A DNA stretch of 64,000 nt, taken from NCBI RefSeq assembly GCF_026210795.1, contig NC_089440.1, positions 372,001-436,000 of the forward strand. The letters are read 5' to 3'. The notes beneath the pieces were generated by a model. That model worked only from the letters and a program-made list of their open reading frames with translations. It was not told where the DNA came from and did not search any database. The stretch's first letter is position 1; the number at the start of each line of letters is the position of its first letter. The stretch is from Rhizophagus irregularis. Lineage: Eukaryota; Glomeromycota; Glomeromycetes; Glomerales; Glomeraceae. Below, piece after piece: positions 23,185 to 34,339 of the stretch. The translations under genes and the position numbers were made by a program.

Positions 23185-26100
23185 ATGGACCAATGTATTT
23201 GTAAAGGTAAAGCATATAACATGAATAATAACTAATATAAATTAGAATCATTCAAAATTATTAAAACAAACTTGCAATATAATAAAACTAGTTTTGTGTG
23301 ATACCCAAGAACCTGAAGGTAAATATAATATACAAAGTAAAATTGAAATATTAAGATTTTTATTTATTAAAAAAACTTAATTATAAATAATCAAATATAA
23401 TTAAACCAAATTTGCAATATAACAAAACTAGTTTCCAGTAATATTGAAGAAATTGGCACCGGTGAATCTAGAGGTATATCAAACAGGCTGAAATATTAAA
23501 TTTTTATTTATAAACAATTCAAATACTATCTAGGATAACTATATTATATAAAAATTATAATAAATATTTAGCTCGTAAGTTAATAATGAATTACTCATTA
23601 TTTTTATTGTATTCCATACAACTAAATAATTTATTTAATAATAATACTATAGTTGGTAAGTTATCAGTTATTTAAATCTTTAGTCCTTTACTTTATTTAT
23701 TATACAAAACATTCAAATAACTAAATTCTTTGTTTAAATAACTATTTAATAATTAATTATATTACAGATGGTAAGTTACAATATATTATATTATATTTAT
23801 TTGTTTAATATTTTAACATAATTCAACTAATTATATTCTTAATTTAAATAACTAGATTGTAAGTAATATATTTAATTTACAGTAAATACTTTTATATTAT
23901 CTATATTTAACTAATTAATAATTAATAATACTACAGGGTGTAAGTTATATGATATCTATATTTATATTATTTACGTAATTTAACTAATTTCTTTATTTAA
24001 AAAATTATTTCATAGATGGTAAGTTATTTATTAATTTTATTATTACTTATTGTTATAATATTTACATATAATTTAAACTAACCAATTTATTTATTTAAAA
24101 AATTATTTAATAATATAGAATGTAAGTTATTTATTTAATTCTATTATTATATATTGTTATAATATTTACATATAATTTAAACTAACTAATTTCTTTATCC
24201 AAAAATTATTTTGTAATTTAATTTAGTTTGTAAGTCATAATTTATTTATTTAATTCTATTGTTACTTAGTATTGTTATAATATTTACATATAATTTAAGC
24301 TAACTAATTTTTTTATTTAAAAAATTATTTTGTAATTTATAAGTCATAATTTATTTATTTTAATTCTATTATTATTACTTATTGTTATAATATTTGCATA
24401 TAATTTAAATCAACTAATTTCTTTATTTAATAGAACGTAAGTTATAAGTATTTTTATTACTTATTGTTAAATATTTACATATAATTTAAACTAATTTCTT
24501 TATTTAAAAATTATTTATGATCTAGCTTGTAAGTAACTCTATTGTTATATATTTTATATAATATTTATTTGTTAACTGAATTCTTTCATTTAAAAAATAT
24601 CTGTTACTTTAGTCGGTAAGTTGTAAATCATAGGTTATTTTATGTATTTATTTAAAAATTAAGACTTATATTTCATTAAATTCCTATTTAAATTTTAGAG
24701 TAAGTAATAATTTATTTTGTATAAATCATAATTAGGGATGGCAACGGTCGGTCATGGTCGGTCATCGGTCGGTCATAACCGGTCAAGAACCTTTGACCGA
24801 CCGACCGACCGTTGACTGACCGGTCTAACCGACCGGTTAACCGACCGTTTGACCGACCGTTTGACCGATCCTGAAAACGTTTGCGAAACGTAATTTAATT
24901 GAAATACTTAATAAAAAACGTTTTCGCAACGTTTTCTATTAAAATAATTAAAAAAACGTTTGCGAAACATTTTTTTTATTAAATTACGTTTCGCAAACGT
25001 TTTCAGGATCGGTCAAACGGTCGGTCAAACGGTCGGTTAACCGGTCGGTCAGAGGTCTTTGACCGACCGATATCGGTCACGGTCATGACCGGTCATAACC
25101 GGTTAATGACCGTGACCGTTGCCATCCCTAATCATAATACAATCTATAATATAATTTTAATTTTTTAAATTTATAGATTTGGGAAAAGTGAAAATAAAAT
25201 TATAGATGATTTTATTCTTGAAAAAAAATTAAGATGGATTCCTTATAACAAATTTAAAAATTTTGTATATCTTAATGAAGGAGGATTTGGTACTGTAATA
25301 TACAAAGCTATTTGGTTAAAGAATAATGATGATGATGATGTAGAAGTAATTCTTAAATATCACAAGAATTTAAATGAAAACTTAAATGAATTTTTGAAAG
25401 AAGTATGATAGTTATAATTTGCTATTTGTAATTTAAATTAAAATTTAATTATATTAATAAATTATTATTATTTTTTCTAGTGGGAATATAATGCAATTGT
25501 TTTAAGTTCAAACGATATTATAAACTTTTATGGATTCACAGAAGATCCAAATACATCGAAATATATGGTAGTAATGGATTATGCAAATAAAGGTAATTTA
25601 AGAGAAAATTTAACAGGAATAGTCGAAAATAATTGGAATCAAAAATTACTTATGTTGTACGAAATTATTTCTGGACTTAATAAGATACATGAAGAAAAAC
25701 TTATTCATTGTGATATTCATGATGGTAATATTTTAAATCATGATGGTGAAAAATTTATATTAGTGATTTAGGATTATGTCAACCTGTAAAATCGTTTTTG
25801 AAAAAGTATGATATTTATGGTGTTATATCATTTATGGCACCTGAAATTTTAAGAGGTAGATCTTATACTCCAGCTAGTGATATATATAGTTTTTCTATGA
25901 TTATGTGGGAGTTTACATCTGGAATACCACCATTTAATAATAGAGCACATGATCTTCAACTTACTTTAAGTATTTGTAAAGGTGAACGTCCTGAAATTAT
26001 TGAAAATACTCCACAATGTTATGTAGATTTAATGAAAAAATGTTGGAATGAAGATCCATTAAAAAGACCATCTTCTGAAGAAGTATTAAAAATTATTAAA

Positions 26101-26560
26101 AAATGGATTTTCCATCCTGATGATGATGAAATTAATGAAAAATTAAAAAGCAACATTATGGAATTTATAAATGCACCAATTGGGAGTAACAAACTTGCTA
26201 CTAAATCTCATCCTGAAGCATGTTTTACAAGTCGCTTACTTGATTTTACTAGTAAAAAATTGAATGAAATTCTTGAAAGTGAAAATTCACAAACATATCA
26301 TGCAAGACATTCAGATTTGAATGTTTGTGTAATTAGAGATTTGAAGTCATTAGGTATATATTATAATATATAAAAATTAATCTTGCAAATTATTTATATG
26401 AAATTAATTAATTTATTTAATTATTAAAACAGATGAGAATACTAGTAAAAAGTTGAATGAAATTCCTGAAAGTGAAGATTCACGAGCTAGTGTAAAAGCA
26501 AATGAAGTGCTAGTAAGTGAAGATTTAAATGATTATATAATTAAGGGACTGGGTCATTAG
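23185..26560 (+). CDS. TKL-like protein kinase gene with a micro-exon 5' region and one frameshift
   Basis: Proposed start ATG 23185, with exons 23185-23206, 23292-23318 and 23432-23473, all ending in phase 1. The micro-exon array 23572-24615 follows. The kinase exons are 25177 (or 25206)-25402, 25481-26353 and 26433-26560. The N-lobe has 'LRWIPYNKF', the glycine loop 'NEGGFGTV' and the Lys strand 'VEVILKYHK'. The C-lobe has the catalytic loop 'HCDIHDGNIL', 'ISDLGLC' and 'MAPEIL'. This preamble and kinase type is hugely expanded in Rhizophagus; function is presumably Ser/Thr or Tyr signalling, targets unknown. One T is missing from a T run at 25754-25756, which shifts the frame just before 'SDLG'. 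It is a decayed gene or a read error. The 5' exon assignment is inference; the kinase part is firm. Confidence 0.75.
23572..24699 (+). other. Tandem intron array with 3-nt micro-exons
   Basis: Eleven sites have an acceptor AG, exactly three bases, then GTAAGT. The triplets are at 23572 CTC, 23653 TTG, 23768 ATG, 23856 ATT, 23937 GGT, 24016 ATG, 24119 AAT, 24227 TTT, 24434 AAC, 24526 CTT and 24613 TCG. A twelfth site (24699) has one base between AG and GTAAGT. Spacing is 78-112 bp, with one double unit where a deletion near 24338 removed a site. Most intervening sequences carry a CTAAC/CTAAT branch-point-like word before the acceptor. Intron bodies have diverged widely but the splice motifs have not. 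In phase 1 the first eight triplets read A-L-D-D-W-Y-E-F, and the ninth would create TAA unless skipped. Confidence 0.7.
24733..25130. mobile_element. hAT-type MITE, copy 2 (398 bp), inside an intron
   Basis: TAGGGATGGCAACGGTC and GACCGTTGCCATCCCTA are perfect inverts. The 8-bp duplication ATCATAAT is at 24725-24732 and 25131-25138. It is about 90% alike to copy 1 at 20065 and has the same CGGTCGGTC arrays. It sits between the last micro-exon and the first kinase exon, so it lengthens that intron to about 475 bp without touching the splice sites. Confidence 0.95.
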
Positions 26561-26669
26561 GTATGTACTATGATATATAAAAGAATTAATCTTGCAAAAT
26601 TGCTATTTATGTTAAATTAATTTTATTTAATATTAATTATTTAGATATTAAAGCAGATGAAAATTAACT
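26354..26669 (+). repeat. Duplicated terminal exon-intron of the kinase gene
   Basis: The junction TCATTAG|GTATATATTATAATATA at 26347 and TCATTAG|GTATGTACTATGATATA at 26554 are copies. Each is followed by about 75-110 bp of similar intron and an acceptor 'aaaacAG' or 'aaagcAG', then ATGA. The second terminal exon would end in AAAATTAACTAA at about 26664. The copy has a one-base shift, so translation probably stops at 26558-26560. Confidence 0.6.
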
Positions 26670-27886
26670 AATCATTGTTTGTAAATTATAGTTTTATAAC
26701 TTTTCCAATTATGAGATATAAATTATCAAAATAATATTTCCAATAATAATGTAAAATTTTTTATACTTATTCCAATAGCTGATTGTACTTAACTTAATTT
26801 ATATTTCAGTTGTTGACATTTATTTTTAATATTATTTAAATATTTTGTTAAGAAACTACACAAATGATATCTGCTGGATTATACAAAGCATTTTTTTTTC
26901 TTGATAAACAAACTTTATTCTATTTTGATGTACAAGTACAAATGTACTTACTAAAATGAACATATATATTAATTTATTGCTTGATGTAATCAAATTAAAA
27001 AAAATTCAAATGTATAATAAATTATTATGTCACAAATCACAGTAAATAGTTCACTTGTTTATCAATAAGAAACCTTATCGTTCATCATATTTTTATTAAA
27101 CATGATGGCAATAACACATGATTGATATAATAAAGTAAATGAATATTTTGTAGGAAAAGTTTAAATAAAGCTAATAAAGCGGACTAAAAATAGCATAAAA
27201 ATGAAGAAGCTTATTTATGATGTTTTATTAATTAATGCACGATCAATAACGTCAGAATGATAACACCATTATTGATATATCGGTCCTGTGACCAATAAGT
27301 CAATAACTATTTAATAAATATTTTGCTGTTGAGAAAATATAGGGCGTAACTAGATTGTTAGGTATATTTTCGAGTAAGTGAGTAACTGAGCTATTTTAAA
27401 AATTTGTTTTTATCTAATAATTTAAATAATAAAAATTAGCGAATAGTAAAATTTTATCAATAAATTGTATAAATTGACTGACATATAAAAAAGTCATTTT
27501 TTTTTTGCATTTTACAAAAAGTCTATCTGAATTACCACCGGCCAGTATTAACCTAGAAAATCTTTTCCTTGTGTAAAAAAATTACATATACTTTTATTTT
27601 GGAATCATTTAAAGAGTCATGTTTTAAGTCAAAGTGATGGGCTTTCAATGATTTTTATTGGAATTGGAATTGGAAGAATTGGGAGTCCACTTCCAATGTC
27701 ATTTGCGATGATTGACACGTGAAAATCATCAAGTAATTAACATTTTTCGCTTGTTATCCCGATTGATAAACCGTTAATTGATATTTGTATGACATATAAT
27801 GACAGATCAGAATTCGGTACTTTAGGAAAAAAAAATTATTCAAACATACATTGCATCGTAATTTTTTTTTTTTTTGATACTGCGTT
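26561..27886. other. Gene-free AT-rich stretch
   Basis: 3' flank of the kinase gene. No ORF with motifs, inverted repeat or RNA gene was seen. Confidence 0.5.
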
Positions 27887-28417
27887 TCAAAATTCGATCT
27901 GCAGACTGTAATTTGGCGTTAAATAATGCAGGCTTGCGTAAACTATGAATGCAAATCTTTCTTTTTGGATAGCTTCAATCTCATCACACACATATTCAAC
28001 ATACATTGCATCGTAATTTTTTTTTTTTCGATACTGCGTTTCGATAATTTGATCTGCAAGACTGTAATTTGGCGTTAAATAATGCAGGCTGACGTAAACT
28101 ATGAACGCAAATCTTTCCTTTTGGATAGCTTCAATCTCATCACACACATATTCAACATAGATTGCATCGTAATTTTTTTTTTCAATACTACGCTTCGTCT
28201 GCAGACTGTAATTTGGCGCTAAATAATGCGGGCTGGCGTAAAGCCATACAGAGCACACAAAATCTTTCTTTTGAATAACGCAGTCAGCTTCAGCCCCATC
28301 ATATACATCATATTTAAATATAAAAAGTATATAACATAGGATTTCATAAATTTTATTCTTTATCTCCGATATTTTTATTTTTATTTTATTTATTTTAAGA
28401 GATGGATATTTTCTCAA
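27887..28417 (-). CDS. Possible protein made of a threefold repeat of about 50 residues
   Basis: The minus-strand frame holds three copies of a unit such as 'AIQKERFAFIVYASLHYL' followed by 'TPNYSL', plus an acidic linker 'YVEYVCDEIEAIQ'. At DNA level the repeats begin near 27899, 28055 and 28199 (period about 145-155 bp). The frame stays open through all three despite indels in A/T runs, which argues mildly for coding. The 5' end overlaps the start of the divergent gene at 28402. I do not recognise the unit; it may only be a DNA tandem repeat that happens to be open. Confidence 0.35.
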   Translation of the reverse strand: MRKYPSLKINKIKIKISEIKNKIYEILCYILFIFKYDVYDGAEADCVIQKKDFVCSVWLYASPHYLAPNYSLQTKRSIEKKNYDAIYVEYVCDEIEAIQKERFAFIVYVSLHYLTPNYSLADQIIETQYRKKKNYDAMYVEYVCDEIEAIQKERFAFIVYASLHYLTPNYSLQIEF

Positions 28418-29148
28418 TTATCTCAATTATCTGTCTTTTCTTTTTTGGCATTGGCATTATGTTTTGTCAAATATTAACTGCATTAGTTAAATTTATTATT
28501 CGAAGAGATTTTTGCATAAATTGTATATTTAATATATTTGATAATAAGGGGTGTAAACGATGCCAAATAAATTATTTAAAAGAAAATTTTACTAATTGGA
28601 GCAGTGGGAATGAAAAAATTGATAATTTTATTCAAAAAAGACAATCCGAAATTAATGATCCTTATGAAACAGTACTTGAATGGATACCATATAATCAGTT
28701 TCATGACATTAATCTTTTTACAGCAAATTGGAAAGATGGACCATTATATTGGGATAGATATATAAGAAAATATAACAAAAAATCAAATGAAGTGGTTCAT
28801 TTAAAATATTTGTATAATTTTCATGATATTGATGAAATTCTAAATGAGGTATGAAAATTTTACACAAATTTAATTTAAATCTTTTATTTTAATTTATCTT
28901 TTAATACTTAATAGGTTGAAACACATTCACCTAATTTTAAAATCTATGGAATATCACAAAATCCAGATACGATGGTTTACATTATAATTTTTCGAGATAA
29001 AGATTATTGTATAGGATGTAAAAAAATATATTCAATTGCGCAAAATAAGTGGTGCGAGAAATGCCTAACAAATGATTTAGGAAAAATTTTTGACAATTTT
29101 ATCCAATTAAAAAAAATGGGGATTATGAATGATGAAAATTCCTTTTGA
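28402..29148 (+). CDS. Truncated kinase-family protein with two Cys-pair modules
   Basis: Exons 28402-28848 and 28915-29148 are joined by a 66-bp GT-AG intron, giving 226 residues. Residues 3-30 are a hydrophobic segment ('IISIICLFFFGIGIMFCQIL'), probably a membrane anchor. Next come 'CINCIF', 'GCKRCQINYLKENFTNWSSG' and 'LEWIPYNQFHDI', the usual preamble of Rhizophagus TKL-like kinases. There is no glycine loop, catalytic Lys or HxD motif. Exon 2 begins with a hinge-like 'YGISQNPDTMVYIIIF' and then runs straight into a second Cys module ('YCIGCKKIY', 'WCEKC'). The kinase core has therefore been replaced or lost, and the protein cannot be an active kinase. It may be a decoy or scaffold, or a chimeric relic. 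Confidence 0.7.
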
Positions 29149-29330
29149 TCAAGTGCCAAAGTAAATATTATGTAATCTACGTTCATTTACGTATTGTTTT
29201 TTATATATGGTACTCTTTTATATGTATTATTTTATTTCTTATATTTTATGTTATATCAAAATCCCTAGATTTTTCTTACTAGATTTAGTTTGTATTAAGT
29301 TAGAGATCAACTTAAAATAAACTCTTATTA

Positions 29331-29355
29331 GGTTTTTGAAGTCATCAAAAAATAA
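29331..29355 (+). pseudogene. Relic of a TLDc C terminus
   Basis: GTTTTTGAAGTCATCAAAAA followed by ATAA encodes V-F-E-V-I-K-K-stop, close to the 'EVFQVIKK' end of every BTB-TLDc gene here and nearly identical in bases to 22112-22132. No further TLDc sequence was recognised upstream, so it is a short remnant at best. Confidence 0.35.
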
Positions 29356-29449
29356 CTCATGATTTCTATTATAAAAATGAATTAAATTACTCTTTATTGA
29401 ACTAAAGGATATGCTATATTTTATCAATTTTACTTGCGTCATGATCGAT

Positions 29450-30408
29450 TTATTTATTTATTTATTTATTTTATTACTAAAAGAGTGGTAGAACCCAGAC
29501 TATTACAGATAAAAGAAGAAAGAATTTCAAAGAAAAAGCTTAAACCCAATATGTGTGTATAGAACTTTGTTCTTCATTCCCTACAGAACCTCACCCTTCG
29601 ATCTGAACTATTTGGTAAAGTAGGACTACGCTAATTAATCAAATGGGAACCATAAAAACCCACCGAGAAACTAGCAAAAATCTACAAAAAGCAAAAGTAA
29701 AAAGGACATAATGTAGTCTAACCTAAACAAATAGTGTTCATGAGTAGAGCGGAGGGGTTATATATTGTAATAAAACAAATTGTGATCAAAGGTTATAGTA
29801 TCCAAAAAATTAATTGATAAAGAATTTATCCACGGTAAATTATGGCGGAAATTGGAGCTTGTTAAATAGATCCAAAATGTGGCATTATCAAGATTGCGTA
29901 ACGATGTCATGAACGGGTTATTATATCCCACATTCACCATAGTATTATAGTTGCGAATATTAGAAGAATCATTATCGTTATCGATTCTACACTTTTTACG
30001 TTGTTGTTTTGGTCGTTTTACGAAAGACTTTTTGATAATACCATTGGTTCTTTTATATTCTTTCCACTCTAGATTACGAGTTTTCCATAAAAGTTCATAA
30101 ATATCACGGTGAAGATCGAACAAAAAGGATAAGAGTAATTTTTTGATCAGTTTTTTGTGAAATTTGGCAGCTTTTAAAGGTTCTAAGATGCAATTAGGGA
30201 TCATATTGATCAAAAGACAATGTATTTCAGGAGCGTCCAAGATTGAAGTGATAGGCGAATTAAATCCAGTAAATAGTGGGATGTTGAAATTAATGTCATT
30301 TATGTTAACTTTATCTTAGATCGGTAAATTAATTCATGTTTTTTGAAAATGGTCGTTAGAATGTCAATTGATCTTGGACAAGTCCAAAAATGTTCATTAG
30401 TTTCTATA
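29450..30408 (-). mobile_element. 5'-truncated LINE, 3' portion
   Basis: The 15-bp duplication TGCGTCATGATCGAT lies at 29435-29449 and 30409-30423. The minus strand ends in a (TAAA)n tail (29450-29475). Coding remnants include 'NEHFWTCPRS' near 30385, typical of the C-terminal zinc-binding region after a LINE reverse transcriptase, and an ORF at 30240-29758 with 'LLWKTRNLEWKEYKR'. Stops separate the two. This is a classic truncated target-primed insertion. Confidence 0.8.
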
Positions 30409-30423
30409 TGCGTCATGATCGAT

Positions 30424-32489
30424 GATTTAAATCACGCGTAATATATTTGATTGGATAAATAGCACGTGATTGAAGATCCCCACTGGTTCAATATCTACAA
30501 AATCTAACGCTGGAAACTGGAATTGGACAAGCGTTGCGTAAGTTTGACGAAAAGTTTTTTTAATAATTTACTAGCAGTCACCCGTTGCTTCGCACCGGGA
30601 CCAATGATTTTGTTTAAATAGAAAAATTTAGTATTATAATGTAATACTAAGTAAAATTAATTATAATTAGGAATTTAATATAGTAATAATAGTGTAATAA
30701 TTAGTCAACAGAAGTATTTTCGAAAAAACTTTAATATTATGAAAATACTACAAATATTTTTATTAATTAATTATAAAATATTGTAAAAATAAAAGATATC
30801 AATTTTTTCTTGATTTTTATGAATTTGAAAATCAAACTAATTATCCAGTGTTCAATTTAACTAAAAAATTTCAATCATATTTCTCATATTTCTATCAACG
30901 TCGATCAATTTTCCTACATGTTATATTGATTTTAAAAATAAAAAAATAATAATTTTGTAAATATATTTAATATATTATTTTATTTCTTTATTTAATAATA
31001 AAAAAAAATTGAAAGAAAAAGAAAAAAAAATTAAAAAAAAAATTGGGGGAAAGAAAAAGGATAAAGAAAGAAATTGGTTTAAAAAAAGGGAAATTTCTGA
31101 AAAAAGGAATCTGAAAAAAGAATAAGTACCGAAAAAAATTCTGACAATAATTCAGTCCAAAAAGAGTGAAAAAAAAAATAACTTAAAAAAAAGGTCGAAA
31201 AAAAATAATATAAAAAAAATTGGTTTTAATAGACCGAAACAATAGGATAATCATAAAAAAAAAAAATTTTTCAGTTTGGGAAAAAAAAACTAAACCGAAA
31301 GAAGAAAAGGGAGAAAAAATTTTTTTCGGTTTGAGCTAATAATATTTGAATTAATAATCAGAAAAAAAAAATTCTGATTAAGATAAAATTTCATTAACTG
31401 TAATTGGATTAGTTGATTGGAATGCACATGGATCGAATAGTTTTTGACCATAAATAGATCAGGCGGAGGTATGTCACGGGTTTTTAATATGGCATGTTAC
31501 ATAATTCAAATTATTTATGCGGAGAAACAATATCTATTGACTAAAAAAAAATCTCTAAACATCGAAAAAGCCGTAGGACATAGTTCTAATCTGATTATAG
31601 TCTTGACCCAAACCAAAAAAGAATAAACAATATTTTTTGGGTCAAAAAAAAAATCCAACAAAAAAAAAGAATAACAAAAAACCGGTTGTTAACCAAAAGA
31701 AACAATAATAATAAAAAGAGGGATAAAAAAATTAATAAAAAAAAGACTAAAAAGGTAGTTTTGGTCTTTACGGTAAAAACTGAAAAATAAAAAAAAAATT
31801 ATTATTATAGAAATGGTTAGTTGTGGTAATTAAGAGAGCGGAAATGACCGCAAATAAAATACGATAAATACGAAATAGATCGAACGCACACTTTTCAATG
31901 TTACACAATTCAAATTATTTATACAAGGTAATCTAGATATGACAATTTTTTTTAATTAGATTGTTATCATATAAAATAAATTTGTGGTATTAACGAAATG
32001 ATTAAAACGAAACAACATTAGGTACAAAAATATAATTTTGTAAACTAAATAAATAAATAAATAGTAAATAGTAATTCACCAAATAATCGATACTCTCATA
32101 CTCTGTATTAATTCTTATATTTTAAATATAATTCTTATCTAAAACTCTCATGATATAATAATTAGTCTATTATTACGAAATATAATACAAAAGTTACGTT
32201 ATTGATGCATTATTAAGTAAAAATCAACTCAATCCATATTTTGCAAATTTTACGTATATTTTCCATATTTTACCTAAATATTTATCTTTTTGACGATAAC
32301 AAAAAAAAAAAATTTTCTTAATATTCCACATTTCCGTAAACAGATAAGTGTTTATTTAAAATAAATATTTTTGTTACAAACTGGTTTAGAACAAAATTTA
32401 TAGCTATACAAAATGCGAAATAATAAAAAAAAATAAATAATAAATGATTAATTGATACTAATGTAACTAATGTATATATATATTTTTAA
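30424..32489. other. Gene-free stretch, purine-rich
   Basis: A short strong hairpin, CCCGTTGCTTCGCACCGGG, lies at 30581-30599. From about 31000 to 31800 the plus strand is A/G-rich with many A runs. An ORF at 31444-31626 lacks motifs. The last 150 bp resemble the 3' flank of the first P450. Confidence 0.5.
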
Positions 32490-34339
32490 TTATTTTCTCT
32501 TTTCAAAAATAATTCCAGCATTGCTTGGAAGTTTTATTGTACCAATCATTTTTGGTCCCTCAATTTTACCACTTTCGGTTCGTAAATTATATTTTAGTAT
32601 AATATTATGTAAGAATTTAATTTCGTTTACAGCAAGTTGTCTTCCAGGACATCTAAATAATTTAATAATAATCAATTAGGTTATTTTATATTTGTAAAAG
32701 TTTTAAAAAAAAAACTTAATTGAATAATACACTTACGCGTGTTTACCACCTCCAAATACGACATAGTTTTTGCTAACTTTTGATGCCGAAGCGTTCGTAT
32801 TTAAATGTCTGAATGGTTCAAATGATTGTGGATTTGGACCTTGTAATGATTCATCTAGGTAAATATCATCAACATAAAGATAAATTGAATGATCTTTGGG
32901 TACTTGTAATTCATTAGAAAATGTATAATCTTTTGATGTAACATGGGGAAGTGTTGCTACATGTTCAGATAATCTAAAAGATTCTTTAATGAAACTATCT
33001 AATTTTTTCATATTATTAAGTGCTTCAAATGGAAGTATACCATTTTCATCTGCTTCTTTTTGAACTTCTAATTGTTCTTCATATAATTCTTGCATATATT
33101 CAGGTCGAGATGCTAAATTCATAATAGCATGTGTACAACTATTTGCTGTCGTATGGACCGATACGACAATGAGCAAACATAATTTGTCTGCTATTTCTTC
33201 ATAATTAATATTATTAGGATCAAAACTTTCTTCTTCCATAATATTTTGAATGAAATCATCAGGACGTTTCCATGAATCTCCATATTTTACTTTCTCTTGT
33301 AACCGTTTACAAAATTGATTTTTAAGGTGTTTAATAAGTACCTTTTGATGATTAATTGCTGGATTATAGATTCCTAAGCTTAATATACTATTATTAATAA
33401 AAGCTTGGAGTCCCGGATAGATAAAATTAAGTATTGGTGGAATTCTCAAAAGTTTTGTTGTATCGATCGTAAGTTCTGAGAATGTAACTATAACTTCTTC
33501 ATATTGTGATTCTTCCTATATAAAGAGATATATTAAAATAGCAAATTTATAAATTTTCCAAAATATATAAGTACATATAATAAAAAATATAATAAAATAC
33601 ATACTTCACCGATAAAAATATTTGCAAGTGGATTAGAAATAATATTAGTTATCATAGGAAATATATTATGAATAAATAACATTTGGTTCATCGCAATCAC
33701 CAATATATTTTTGAGTAGCAACGTTAAGACTTTCTTGCATACGCTCAGTATAAAGTTTTAACTTATTTAAAACATAATCTTTAATTACTTTTGGCCGATT
33801 TGTAAATTTAATGTTATGTTTAAAAATTGAATCTATATCGACTTGTTTTCCAAAAACAAATGAATCATCTCTAGATAATACTTCTTGAAAATGTTCTTTT
33901 CCTATAAGATTGTATAATATGGGTTTAAAAGAAATTTAATTAATTCGAACATAAAAATGCACACAACTTACCAATAAATGTTCTCACTTCACCCCAAACA
34001 TATAAACTGAAAATATCACCGTACTAATACAATAATTGATATAACGTTAATTAAATTTTTCTGACGTCAAAAAATTCTTTAAAAGTCAACAAACCTCTTT
34101 TCTACATTGTTTAAAGAATTCTTCACCGTTGGTCAAAAAATCATAAGTATGTCCAATAATTGGATATTTATAACGAACGAGTGGTGGCATATTCTAAAAA
34201 AAGAAAAAAAAAATTGAGAAAAAACAACAAAATTCTCGATAAATTATTATTATTATCATACCAGCTTTGGACTACGCATACGCTTTAGAATGTAAAGTGT
34301 TACTAATAGAATAGATCCTAAAATAATCGGTTGATACAT
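32490..34339 (-). pseudogene. Cytochrome P450, frameshifted second copy
   Basis: The exon layout is that of the intact copy: 34339-34262, 34193-34095, 34023-33972, 33901-33605, 33515-32737 and 32652-32490, with introns in the same places. Anchor ('IILGSILLVTLYILK'), 'HTTAN'-type I helix, E-x-x-R ('ESFRLSEH') and haem loop ('FGGGKHACPGR') are all conserved. In exon 4 one extra base near 33665-33690 creates an in-frame TAA at 33666-33668, after 'GDCDEPNVIYS'. The downstream frame is otherwise open. This suggests a recent pseudogene, or a base-call error. Flanks about 400 bp upstream also match copy 1, so the whole locus was duplicated. Confidence 0.88.
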
